Source: Ahrensia sp. (GTDB lineage Bacteria; Pseudomonadota; Alphaproteobacteria; Rhizobiales; Rhizobiaceae). Taken from it: a stretch of DNA of 5,666 bases. Each line of letters opens with the position of its first letter. The first letter of the stretch is position 1. The notes beneath the pieces were generated by a model. It was not told the DNA's origin and made no database searches. It worked only from the letters and a program-made list of their open reading frames with translations. The stretch spans positions 1 through 5,666 of the forward strand of contig JAHEJF010000024.1 of the NCBI GenBank assembly GCA_024639025.1. Reading direction: 5' to 3'. A program made the position numbers and the translations under genes. Positions 1 to 5,666 of the stretch are shown one piece after another.

Positions 1-500
1 GCCATTTTGTGGCTGGTCTAACGGCTCATGCGCCGGAGATCACTTATTTTCTGGCGCCTTACATCAACTCATACAAACGCTTTGCGCCGGGCACATTTGC
101 ACCAACCAGTGCCAATTGGTCGATTGACAATCGGACAGCTGGTTTTCGCCTTTGCGGTGAGGGCACAAAGGCGGTTCGGATTGAATGCCGAATTGGCGGG
201 TCCGACATCAATCCCTATCTCGCCATCGCCGCGTTGCTGGCCGCCGGTATCAAAGGGATTGATGACCAGCTCGCGCTTGATCCACCGAGCCAGGGGGATG
301 TGTACAAAATGCAAAATGCCAAGCAGATTCCACTCGCCCTGCGTGAGGCTGCCGCAACATTGAAAGGCTCCAAAATGCTCCGAGAGGCATTTGGCGACGA
401 TGTTGTTGATCACTACCACCGCGCTGCGATGTGGGAGCAGGAGGAGTTTGACCGCGTTGTCACCGATTATGAAATCGCGCGCGGATTTGAAAGAGCCTGA
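1..500 (+). CDS. Glutamine synthetase-family amine ligase, C-terminal part (5' end outside window)
   Basis: This is the last 165 codons of a GS-fold ligase; the frame is already open at base 3 (HFVAGLTAHAPEIT) and the true start lies upstream. GTG at 9 is internal, not a start. Visible hallmarks are the NSYKRF segment near 75-90, NRTAGFR at 129-149, and RIECR at 177-191, which matches the Arg-x-Glu-x-Arg active-site element of GS (E357/R359 in Salmonella numbering). NPYLAIAALLAAGIKGI follows at about 207-260. GS-family enzymes use ATP to join an amine to the gamma-carboxyl of glutamate. The lack of the GlnA-type NRSASxRIP motif, and the ALDH and Fe-ADH partners directly downstream, favour a catabolic gamma-glutamyl-amine synthetase (PuuA or GlnA4 type) over ammonia assimilation. 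The substrate cannot be read from this fragment. It ends with TGA one base before the next ATG, so the two genes are almost certainly cotranscribed. Confidence 0.9.
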   Translation, partial: HFVAGLTAHAPEITYFLAPYINSYKRFAPGTFAPTSANWSIDNRTAGFRLCGEGTKAVRIECRIGGSDINPYLAIAALLAAGIKGIDDQLALDPPSQGDVYKMQNAKQIPLALREAAATLKGSKMLREAFGDDVVDHYHRAAMWEQEEFDRVVTDYEIARGFERA

Positions 501-501
501 C

Positions 502-1878
502 ATGAGCAAGATGCTGAGTTGCATTTCTCCGGTTGACGGATCGGTCTTCGCTGAACGACCGGTATTGTCTGGCGAAGAAGCCAGCCGGGCTGTGGAACGC
601 GCAAGGTCAGCGCAGGCCGATTGGTCGAAAAGACCGCTTGCGGAACGGATAGAACTGGTGCTTGCAGGCGTTGCCGCCATCGGTGCCATGAATGACGAAA
701 TCGCTCCCGAACTGGCCTGGCAGATGGGCCGCCCAATTCGATACGGTGGCGAGTTTGGCGGATTCGAAGAACGCGCCAAGCACATGGCCGCGATTGCCGG
801 CGATGCTTTGGCGGATATCGAAGTGGCGAATGATGCATCTTTTCGACGGTTCATCGCGCGCGAGGCGCATGGTGTGGTGCTCGTCGTCGCACCATGGAAC
901 TACCCCTATATGACGGCCATCAACACGGTCGCTCCAGCGCTGATTGCCGGCAATGCCGTTGTGTTGAAACATGCAACCCAGACCCTGCTTGTCGGGGAAA
1001 GAATGGTGCGTGCATTCAACGATGTCGGCGTGCCTGCCGATGTGTTTCAAAATATGTTTCTTGATCACGAAACAACCTCGAACCTGATTGCGCAACGCAG
1101 CTTCAACTTTATCAATTTTACCGGCTCGGTAGAGGGCGGCAAGGCCATGGAAATGGCTGCTGCCGGAACCTTCACAGGCTTGGGATTGGAGCTGGGCGGC
1201 AAGGATCCCGGCTATGTGATGGAGGACGCTGATCTGGATGCGGCCGTCGATACGCTGATCGATGGTGCCATGTTCAATTCAGGTCAGTGCTGTTGCGGCA
1301 TTGAGCGGATTTATGTGACCGAAAGCCTATATGATGCCTTTGTCGAAAAGGCGGTGGCCATTGTACAGAACTACAAGCTTGGCAATCCGCTTGATCCCGA
1401 TACGACGCTGGGACCCATGGCCCACAAAAGGTTCGCTGATGAAGTTCGCGCGCAGGTATCACAAGCGCTGGACCAGGGTGCCGTCGCGCATATTGAACCC
1501 TTCTCAGCGGATGATGGCGGTGCCTATTTGAGCCCGCAAATTCTGACAAATGTTAGCCACCAAATGCGGGTGATGCGCGAAGAGAGCTTTGGTCCCGTGG
1601 TCGGTATCATGAAGGTGAAGAGTGACGATGAAGCCATTACTTTGATGAATGACAGCGATTTTGGCCTGACGGCATCGCTTTGGACCGCGGATACCGAGCG
1701 CGCCATTGAGATTGGGCGCCAGATCGAAACCGGCACGGTTTTCATGAACCGCTGCGATTATCTGGATCCGGCGCTGTGCTGGACCGGCTGTAAAGACACG
1801 GGCAGGGGCGGCGGTCTATCAGAGATCGGCTACCACAATCTGACCCGTCCAAAATCCTACCATCTAAAGAAGGCCTGA
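502..1878 (+). CDS. NAD(P)+-dependent aldehyde dehydrogenase
   Basis: A 458-residue ALDH-superfamily enzyme that oxidises an aldehyde to its carboxylic acid in the cytoplasm. Motifs appear in order: APWNYPY with the oxyanion Asn133; Lys156 in VLKHATQT for cofactor binding; FTGSVEGG for the nucleotide loop; GLELGGKDP with general base Glu230; NSGQCCCGIER with catalytic Cys264, the middle of three cysteines as in ALDH2; and EESFGPV with Glu361. The C-terminus has the DYLDPALCWTGCKDTGRG type ending. The set is complete, so the enzyme should be active. At 458 residues it is slightly shorter than the usual 470-500. The frame is open back to 391, but ATG 502 is chosen because it sits one base after the GS stop, behind a GAAAGAG-like site (489-495); ATG 511 is an alternative. 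Thr159 replaces the Glu that contacts the adenosine ribose in NAD-specific ALDHs, so NADP use is possible. The position between an amine ligase and an alcohol dehydrogenase suggests a gamma-glutamyl-amino-aldehyde substrate (inference). Confidence 0.95.
   Translation: MSKMLSCISPVDGSVFAERPVLSGEEASRAVERARSAQADWSKRPLAERIELVLAGVAAIGAMNDEIAPELAWQMGRPIRYGGEFGGFEERAKHMAAIAGDALADIEVANDASFRRFIAREAHGVVLVVAPWNYPYMTAINTVAPALIAGNAVVLKHATQTLLVGERMVRAFNDVGVPADVFQNMFLDHETTSNLIAQRSFNFINFTGSVEGGKAMEMAAAGTFTGLGLELGGKDPGYVMEDADLDAAVDTLIDGAMFNSGQCCCGIERIYVTESLYDAFVEKAVAIVQNYKLGNPLDPDTTLGPMAHKRFADEVRAQVSQALDQGAVAHIEPFSADDGGAYLSPQILTNVSHQMRVMREESFGPVVGIMKVKSDDEAITLMNDSDFGLTASLWTADTERAIEIGRQIETGTVFMNRCDYLDPALCWTGCKDTGRGGGLSEIGYHNLTRPKSYHLKKA
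1867..1873 (+). promoter_or_regulatory. Ribosome binding site for the iron alcohol dehydrogenase
   Basis: AAGAAGG lies inside the last codons of the aldehyde dehydrogenase gene, 9 nt before ATG 1883. It is the best Shine-Dalgarno match in the neighbourhood and supports this start. Because it sits upstream of the preceding stop codon, ribosomes finishing the upstream gene would keep it open, which suggests translational coupling. Confidence 0.6.
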
Positions 1879-1882
1879 CAGT

Positions 1883-3028
1883 ATGAATCTGACCGGTAAC
1901 TGGTCGTACCCGACTGCCATGCGCTTTGGCGCAGGACGAATCAAAGAAATTGCAGAAGCGTGTGAATCTGCAGGCATATCCAAACCATTGCTGGTCACCG
2001 ACAAGGGGCTTGCAGGCATGGATATCACGACCGACACACTGGATATTCTGGAGACTGCCGGGCTTGGTCGAGGCTTGTTCTCAGCAGTTGATCCAAACCC
2101 CACTGACAAAAATGCCGACGATGGAATCCGCGTTTATCGTGAAGGCGGCTATGATGGCGTTATCGCATTTGGTGGCGGCTCAGGACTTGATCTGGCAAAG
2201 GTCATCGCTTTCATGGCCGGGCAAACCCGGCCGTTGTGGGATTTTGAAGACATCGGTGATTGGTGGACTCGCGCCGATGCGGAAGCCATTGCCCCGGTCA
2301 TCGCGGTGCCCACGACGGCAGGTACCGGATCAGAAGTGGGTCGGGCCAGCGTCATCACCAATTCCGAGACATCGGAGAAGAAGATTATCTTTCATCCCAA
2401 GATGTTGCCCGTCACGGTGATATGCGATCCGGTTCTGACCATCGGCATGCCAAAATTCATCACGGCGGGCACCGGGCTGGACGCGTTCGCCCATTGCGTT
2501 GAAGCTTTTAGCAGTCCGCACTATCACCCCATGAGCCAGGGCATAGCGCTGGAAGGGATGCGCCTGGTCAAAGAATATTTGCCCCGCGCTTATGCAGATG
2601 GAACAGACCTTGAAGCGCGGGCGCATATGATGTCTGCAGCCGCCATGGGCGCCACGGCTTTTCAAAAAGGACTTGGTGCCATTCACGCACTCAGCCATCC
2701 CATTGGTGCTGTGCACCATACGCATCACGGCACCACCAATGCTGTGTGCATGCCAGCGGTACTTGCATTCAATGCCGATGCGATCGCTCCCAGATTTGAT
2801 CAAGCGGCTGCCTATCTTGGTATTGAGGGAGGGTTTGCGGGTTTCTGTGCCTATGTCGATCAACTCAATGCATCGATGTTGATCCCCAAGACCCTTACCG
2901 CATTGGGCGTGGAGGATCCGGACCTGGACAGTTTAACGGATGCAGCGCTGCGCGATCCAAGCACGGGCGGCAATCCAGTTGAAATGACGCGGTCCAACAC
3001 CCGCGCCCTGTTTGAAGCCCTGCTTTAG
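1883..3028 (+). CDS. Iron-containing alcohol dehydrogenase (group III)
   Basis: A 381-residue, full-length member of the Fe-ADH family (FucO, AdhB, 1,3-propanediol dehydrogenase). It interconverts an alcohol and an aldehyde with NAD(P)H. The N-terminal Rossmann-like domain carries AFGGGSGLDLAK (about residues 95-106) and PTTAGTGSE. The C-terminal helical domain carries the metal site: Asp200 and His204 in GLDAFAHCVE, His268 in AIHALSHP, and His282 in THHG. These align with Asp196, His200, His263 and His277 of FucO, so all four metal ligands are present. The gene starts four bases after the aldehyde dehydrogenase stop and is the last gene of this operon. In context it probably oxidises the hydroxyl of a gamma-glutamylated amino alcohol and hands the aldehyde to the upstream ALDH. 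This step is inferred; a general short-chain alcohol dehydrogenase is the alternative. Confidence 0.95.
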   Translation: MNLTGNWSYPTAMRFGAGRIKEIAEACESAGISKPLLVTDKGLAGMDITTDTLDILETAGLGRGLFSAVDPNPTDKNADDGIRVYREGGYDGVIAFGGGSGLDLAKVIAFMAGQTRPLWDFEDIGDWWTRADAEAIAPVIAVPTTAGTGSEVGRASVITNSETSEKKIIFHPKMLPVTVICDPVLTIGMPKFITAGTGLDAFAHCVEAFSSPHYHPMSQGIALEGMRLVKEYLPRAYADGTDLEARAHMMSAAAMGATAFQKGLGAIHALSHPIGAVHHTHHGTTNAVCMPAVLAFNADAIAPRFDQAAAYLGIEGGFAGFCAYVDQLNASMLIPKTLTALGVEDPDLDSLTDAALRDPSTGGNPVEMTRSNTRALFEALL

Positions 3029-3234
3029 AAGAGACCAGACTCTGTCAACCTTTGATGGAATCGCGGTACCCGGGTTTATCCAATATTTTCAATGCCCAGA
3101 TCCGCGCCAGCGTTTCAGTTGAAGACTGAAACGCTCTAGTTACCCAGCTGGCTTGGTTCGGCCGACGCTTACTGACGCGCATTGCTGCAGCTAATGGCCG
3201 TCCATTGAGAAAGATCGACAGTTTTTGCTCTCGG
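3029..3234. other. Intergenic gap between convergent genes
   Basis: About 206 bases separate the alcohol dehydrogenase stop from the minus-strand TetR stop. I see no convincing coding region, tRNA or other RNA gene. The notable element is the hairpin at 3109-3135, listed separately. A weak 5-bp stem (AATGG/CCATT, 3193-3206) precedes a short T-run at 3222-3226 but is too far from it to act as a standard terminator. Confidence 0.6.
3109..3135. terminator. Perfect 11-bp inverted repeat, possible bidirectional terminator
   Basis: AGCGTTTCAGT (3109-3119) pairs perfectly with ACTGAAACGCT (3125-3135) around the 5-nt loop TGAAG. It lies roughly midway between the ends of two convergent genes, where a shared terminator is expected. 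However, neither side is followed by a T-run, so it does not meet the intrinsic terminator definition. It could be a Rho-associated or mRNA 3'-end stabilising hairpin, or one copy of a dispersed intergenic palindrome. Confidence 0.45.
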
Positions 3235-3867
3235 TCACACCTGTGTCACGGGCAAAGGGTGGCGGGCCTTGAAGCGGTCAAATTCGGAACTTGAGGGCGC
3301 CTTGCCGGTAAAGACTTCCATATAGTCGGGCATTCGGGATATGCGCTCGTCCCAGTCTTCAGTGACTTGCATGGAGATATAGCCGATCTGTGTGTAGATG
3401 ACCGTCATTGAGCGTGCTTTTGCCTGGGCATCGGAGTACCCGAAGCGTTTAAACATTGCCGCAATTGCAGTGCTGCGCGCTTCGTCGGCCCTGTCGAGCC
3501 GGTTTTGCAAATCTGCATCGTTGCGCGCCCAATTGCGGATGGCGAGATCAAAGCGGGAATCAAACAGATCCGGATCCAGCCAACAATCAAACAGGTTAAA
3601 CATTGCCTCGGTGATTGTCTCGGCGTAGGCCTGCGTTTGACGCACCAAATTACCGGTGTTCTTTTCCTCCCATCGCTGGATAACCGCCTCCAGCAGGGCA
3701 TCGCGATCTGCAAAATGCCAATAAAAACCCGTGCGTGTAAGACCCAGAGTCTTTGCCAGCGGCATGACCTTAACCGCTTCGACGCCGCTTTCGACAAGCG
3801 CTTTGTATGCCGCATCGAGCCAGAGATTCTCTGATCCACGCTGACGGCTGGTGTTCTCGATATTCAT
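3235..3867 (-). CDS. TetR/AcrR-family transcriptional regulator
   Basis: A 210-residue protein with the standard TetR layout: an N-terminal three-helix DNA-binding domain and a divergent ligand-binding and dimerisation domain. The helix-turn-helix spans about residues 34-52, with LAKTLGLTRTGFYWHF giving the recognition helix and the typical YWHF-x-x-(R/K) ending, followed by LLEAVIQRWEE. The C-terminal domain (about 65-210) shows only loose family similarity, so the effector cannot be named. ATG 3867 is preferred over the in-frame TTG at 3876. The TTG would overlap the predicted -10 box, and typical TetR proteins have only a short leader before the first helix. It is divergent from the methyltransferase gene, 75 bases away, with paired inverted repeats between them. 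It most likely controls that operon and itself, responding to a pathway amine or metabolite (inference). Confidence 0.92.
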   Translation of the reverse strand: MNIENTSRQRGSENLWLDAAYKALVESGVEAVKVMPLAKTLGLTRTGFYWHFADRDALLEAVIQRWEEKNTGNLVRQTQAYAETITEAMFNLFDCWLDPDLFDSRFDLAIRNWARNDADLQNRLDRADEARSTAIAAMFKRFGYSDAQAKARSMTVIYTQIGYISMQVTEDWDERISRMPDYMEVFTGKAPSSSEFDRFKARHPLPVTQV

Positions 3868-3873
3868 GCCATG

Positions 3874-3902
3874 CAAATAATCTGACTTGACACATATGTC
3901 AA
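3874..3902 (-). promoter_or_regulatory. Candidate sigma70 promoter for the TetR gene
   Basis: On the minus strand a perfect -35 hexamer TTGACA (plus-strand 3897-3902) is followed after 17 bases by TATTTG (3874-3879), a modest -10. Transcription would start around 3867-3868, at or next to the ATG. There is no recognisable Shine-Dalgarno sequence before that ATG, which fits a leaderless or nearly leaderless mRNA. The -35 box lies within the first candidate operator, so autorepression is expected. Confidence 0.45.
3887..3902. promoter_or_regulatory. Candidate TetR operator, copy 1
   Basis: TTGACACATATGTCAA has perfect 5-bp arms (TTGAC/GTCAA), extendable to 6 bp (TTGACA/TGTCAA), and a 6-bp centre ACATAT. 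Size and symmetry are typical of a TetR-family dimer site. It covers the predicted -35 box of the TetR gene. The assignment rests on symmetry, location and the second copy 21 bp away. Confidence 0.6.
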
Positions 3903-3907
3903 TTTTG

Positions 3908-3923
3908 TTGACGGTTGTGTCGA
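3908..3923. promoter_or_regulatory. Candidate TetR operator, copy 2
   Basis: TTGACGGTTGTGTCGA repeats the TTGAC-N6-GTCRA pattern of the first site, with one mismatch in the right arm (GTCGA for GTCAA) and an unrelated centre. Its start is 21 bp, two helical turns, from the first copy, so two dimers would sit on the same face of the DNA. It ends eight bases before the methyltransferase Shine-Dalgarno sequence, so binding there would block that transcript. Confidence 0.5.
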
Positions 3924-3931
3924 TTATTGTC

Positions 3932-3937
3932 GGGAGG
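3932..3937 (+). promoter_or_regulatory. Ribosome binding site for the MttB-family gene
   Basis: GGGAGG lies 5 nt before ATG 3943. It is the strongest Shine-Dalgarno match in the window and fixes this start. A clear -35/-10 pair for the plus strand could not be found in the gap. Confidence 0.75.
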
Positions 3938-3942
3938 CACAG

Positions 3943-5508
3943 ATGACCGATGTGATTTCAACCGGGCGGAGGACCCGAAGGCGTGGCGAACGCGCCAAGC
4001 GATCTTCTGCGCCTGGCCAAAATCCGCATCTTGAGGTGCCTTATATTGTGCGCGGCATACCCAGCTACGATCTGCTGGATGAGGAAAGCCTGCAAAAGAT
4101 CGAATCCACCGCTGAGCGGATTATCGCTGAGATCGGCATTGAGATCAGGGATGATGTCGAAAGCGTCGAGCTGTATCGAAAAGCAGGCGCAAAGATTGAA
4201 GAAGTGGATGGCACGCGCTGGAACATCAAATGCGAGCCAGGAATGGTGCGCGACCTGCTCAAAACAGCACCCGGGCAATTCACCCAGCACGCGCGCAATC
4301 CCAGGAACTCTGTTGAAATTGGTGGCAACAATGTCGTGCTTGCGCCCGCCTATGGGTCGCCTTTTGTGATGGATCTGGATCAGGGCCGACGTTACGGCAC
4401 AATCGAAGATTTCCGTAATTTTATCAAGCTGGCACAGTCCTCCCCGTGGCTGCACCATTCGGGCGGTACTATCTGCGAGCCAACAGACATAGCCGTAAAC
4501 AAGCGGCATCTGGACATGCTCTACAGTCACATCAAATATTCCGATCGTGCTTTTTTGGGATCGATTACAGCGCCGGAGCGTGTGCTTGATTCCATCGAGA
4601 TGGCGCGTTTGGTATTTGGCGCTGAATTTGTTGACCAAAACTGCGTGATCATGGGCAATTTCAACACGACGTCACCGCTGGTTCTGGACGGCGTGACGAC
4701 TGCCGGTATTCGCCATTATGCGGCAGCCAATCAGGGATCGATTCATCTGCCGTTTCTGCTGGGCGGTGCTGTCTCGCCTCTCACCATGGCCGGTTCTGTT
4801 GCGCACGGGCTTGCTGAAAGCATGTTCTCCTGTGCGCTGACACAGCTTGTGCGTCCCGGTGCGCCAGCGATATTGGCTGCATTCCTGAGTTCGATGTCGC
4901 TGCGTTCGGGATCGCCGACATTTGGAACTGCGGAGCCGGCACTGGGTTCGCTCGTAATGGGGCAATTGGCGCGACGCCTTAACTTGCCATTGCGCTGTGC
5001 GGGCAGTTTCACCACTTCCAAATTGCCCGACGGACAGGCCATGCAGCAATCCATGATGTCCATGCTGTCTGCGGTGCAAGGGGGCGCGCACTATATTCTG
5101 CACTCAGCAGGCTTTCTCGATGGGTTGCTTTCCATGTCCTATGAAAAATTTGTCATGGACACCGATGTGTGCGGTGCCATGCATGCCTATTTGGCTGGTG
5201 TGAAAGTTGATGACGATACGCTCGCATTTGAAGCGCTGGCCGAGCAGGGAGCAGGCGAGCATTTGTTTTCGACACAACACACAATGCGCCACTACAAAAC
5301 CGCCTACTACGACAGCGCGCTGGACGATAATCAACCCTGGGAGACGTGGAACGAACAAGGGGAAGTCGACATGGCTCACCGCGCCAATGCGCGATGGAAG
5401 CAAACGCTCGCGGATTATGAACCGCCGGCTTTGGATGAGAGCATTGATGAAGCGCTGCTGGCATTCATTGCGCAGAAAAAATCATCCATGAAAGATGCCT
5501 GGTACTGA
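3943..5508 (+). CDS. MttB-family (non-pyrrolysine) corrinoid-dependent methyltransferase
   Basis: A 521-residue protein of the trimethylamine methyltransferase family (COG5598). A basic, probably disordered N-terminus of about 30 residues (GRRTRRRGERAKR) precedes the TIM-barrel core. Recognisable family blocks are RIIAEIGIEIRDD (about 60-72), FTQHARNPRNSVEIGGNN, RRYGTIEDFRNF, SPWLHHSGGTICEP, NKRHLDMLYSHI, LTQLVRPGAPAI, SPTFGTAEPALGS, LHSAGFLDG, SYEKFVMD and NARWKQTLADYEPPALD. Archaeal MttB reads through an in-frame UAG as pyrrolysine; this gene is open throughout with no amber codon. Non-Pyl relatives with known function (MtgB, MtpB, MtcB, MtyB) demethylate glycine betaine, proline betaine, carnitine or butyrobetaine onto a corrinoid protein. 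A quaternary amine is therefore the likely substrate, but which one is unknown. The next gene's ribosome site overlaps this stop, so the two are coupled. No corrinoid protein or reactivase is seen here. Confidence 0.93.
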   Translation: MTDVISTGRRTRRRGERAKRSSAPGQNPHLEVPYIVRGIPSYDLLDEESLQKIESTAERIIAEIGIEIRDDVESVELYRKAGAKIEEVDGTRWNIKCEPGMVRDLLKTAPGQFTQHARNPRNSVEIGGNNVVLAPAYGSPFVMDLDQGRRYGTIEDFRNFIKLAQSSPWLHHSGGTICEPTDIAVNKRHLDMLYSHIKYSDRAFLGSITAPERVLDSIEMARLVFGAEFVDQNCVIMGNFNTTSPLVLDGVTTAGIRHYAAANQGSIHLPFLLGGAVSPLTMAGSVAHGLAESMFSCALTQLVRPGAPAILAAFLSSMSLRSGSPTFGTAEPALGSLVMGQLARRLNLPLRCAGSFTTSKLPDGQAMQQSMMSMLSAVQGGAHYILHSAGFLDGLLSMSYEKFVMDTDVCGAMHAYLAGVKVDDDTLAFEALAEQGAGEHLFSTQHTMRHYKTAYYDSALDDNQPWETWNEQGEVDMAHRANARWKQTLADYEPPALDESIDEALLAFIAQKKSSMKDAWY

Positions 5509-5513
5509 GGTGA
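5507..5513 (+). promoter_or_regulatory. Ribosome binding site overlapping the MttB-family stop codon
   Basis: GAGGTGA begins inside the TGA stop (5506-5508) of the methyltransferase gene and lies 4 nt before ATG 5518. The overlap of stop and ribosome site argues for translational coupling and supports ATG 5518 as the start of the flavin oxidoreductase. Confidence 0.7.
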
Positions 5514-5517
5514 ATTG

Positions 5518-5666
5518 ATGTCCAAAGATCCATTGCTACAGCCCTTCCAGTTAAAGCATCTAACGCTGAAAAACCGGATCATGACCACGGCGCATGAGCC
5601 GGCATATGCCGAAGATGGCATGCCGAAGGAACGCTATGCTGCCTATCATGAAGAACGGGCAAAGGC
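5518..5666 (+). CDS. Old Yellow Enzyme-family flavin oxidoreductase, N-terminal part (probable N-methyl amine demethylase, StcD-like)
   Basis: Only the first 49 codons are in the window; the gene runs off the right edge. The start reads DPLLQPFQLKHLTLKNRI, the classic first strand of the FMN-binding barrel in OYE and 2,4-dienoyl-CoA reductase-type enzymes (LF-P-xx-x-x-LxNRI). TTAHEPAYAEDGMPKERY then follows. From memory, this AHEPAY-EDGMP stretch is characteristic of rhizobial proteins annotated as N-methylproline demethylase (StcD), and it differs from plain ene-reductases, which usually have a PM-like motif here. Trimethylamine and dimethylamine dehydrogenases belong to the same superfamily. 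Such enzymes remove an N-methyl group oxidatively as formaldehyde, and full-length members also carry an FeS and a second flavin/NAD domain. Position directly after the methyltransferase fits a second demethylation step on the same amine. OYE membership is firm; the substrate is inferred. Confidence 0.85.
   Translation, partial: MSKDPLLQPFQLKHLTLKNRIMTTAHEPAYAEDGMPKERYAAYHEERAK

Noticed and set aside
148..172. GCCTTTG/CAAAGGC inverted repeat
   Set aside because: It falls within a conserved GS segment with an 11-nt loop and no regulatory context; it is explained by coding constraint and chance.
391..501. In-frame N-terminal extension of the aldehyde dehydrogenase back to ATG 391
   Set aside because: It would overlap the GS coding region by 110 bases, and its translation does not look like ALDH sequence; ATG 502 fits the family N-terminus and the one-base spacing after the GS stop.
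69..854. 261-codon open frame on the minus strand
   Set aside because: It lies antisense to two well-supported genes and its protein has no recognisable domain; it is a shadow of their codon bias.
3868..3876. TTG 3876 as the regulator start
   Set aside because: It would overlap the predicted -10 box and adds only three residues; ATG 3867 is the simpler start.
3958..4638. 226-codon open frame on the minus strand
   Set aside because: It is antisense to the MttB-family gene, which is conserved through this whole stretch; the translation is Cys/His/Arg-rich noise with no domain.
3943..5508. Pyrrolysine-containing trimethylamine methyltransferase
   Set aside because: The frame has no internal TAG codon, so no pyrrolysine is encoded; a non-Pyl substrate such as a betaine is more likely than trimethylamine.
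5600..5611. 12-bp perfect palindrome CGGCATATGCCG
   Set aside because: It encodes part of the conserved PAYAED stretch of the OYE-like gene, so it is probably incidental.
1..5666. CRISPR arrays, tRNA or rRNA genes, insertion sequences, attachment sites
   Set aside because: No regularly spaced repeats, cloverleaf-like sequence, transposase coding or flanking direct repeats were seen; nearly all of the window is accounted for by metabolic genes.

Overview
The window reads as a chromosomal or plasmid segment of an alphaproteobacterium, probably Rhizobiales or Rhodobacterales. I infer this from the gene families, the moderate GC content, and the long MttB-type methyltransferase that is common in those groups. 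No species can be named from the sequence alone. It carries six protein-coding genes, the first and last cut by the window edges. All look like parts of the catabolism of small amines.

Positions 1-3028 hold a tightly packed forward operon: the C-terminal third of a glutamine-synthetase-fold ligase, an aldehyde dehydrogenase one base later, and an iron-containing alcohol dehydrogenase four bases after that. Ligase plus alcohol and aldehyde oxidation suggests a gamma-glutamylated amino-alcohol route, similar to the one proposed for ethanolamine in Streptomyces (GlnA4 with ADH and ALDH). The substrate here is inferred.

Positions 3029-3234 are a non-coding gap between convergent genes. Its one clear structure is an 11-bp perfect stem with a 5-nt loop (3109-3135) and no T-tract.

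Positions 3235-3867 encode a TetR-family regulator on the minus strand. Between it and the divergent methyltransferase gene (3868-3942) lie two copies of TTGAC-N6-GTCRA, 21 bp apart, which are good candidate operators. The regulator's own predicted promoter overlaps the first copy and would give a nearly or fully leaderless message.

Positions 3943-5666 hold a second forward operon: a non-pyrrolysine MttB-family (COG5598) methyltransferase, then the start of an Old Yellow Enzyme-type flavin oxidoreductase resembling N-methylproline demethylase (StcD). Together they suggest stepwise N-demethylation of a quaternary or tertiary amine. The GS-ALDH-ADH module may process the demethylated product or a companion amino alcohol. 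No corrinoid protein, reactivase or transporter is in the window; if this model is right, they should lie outside it.
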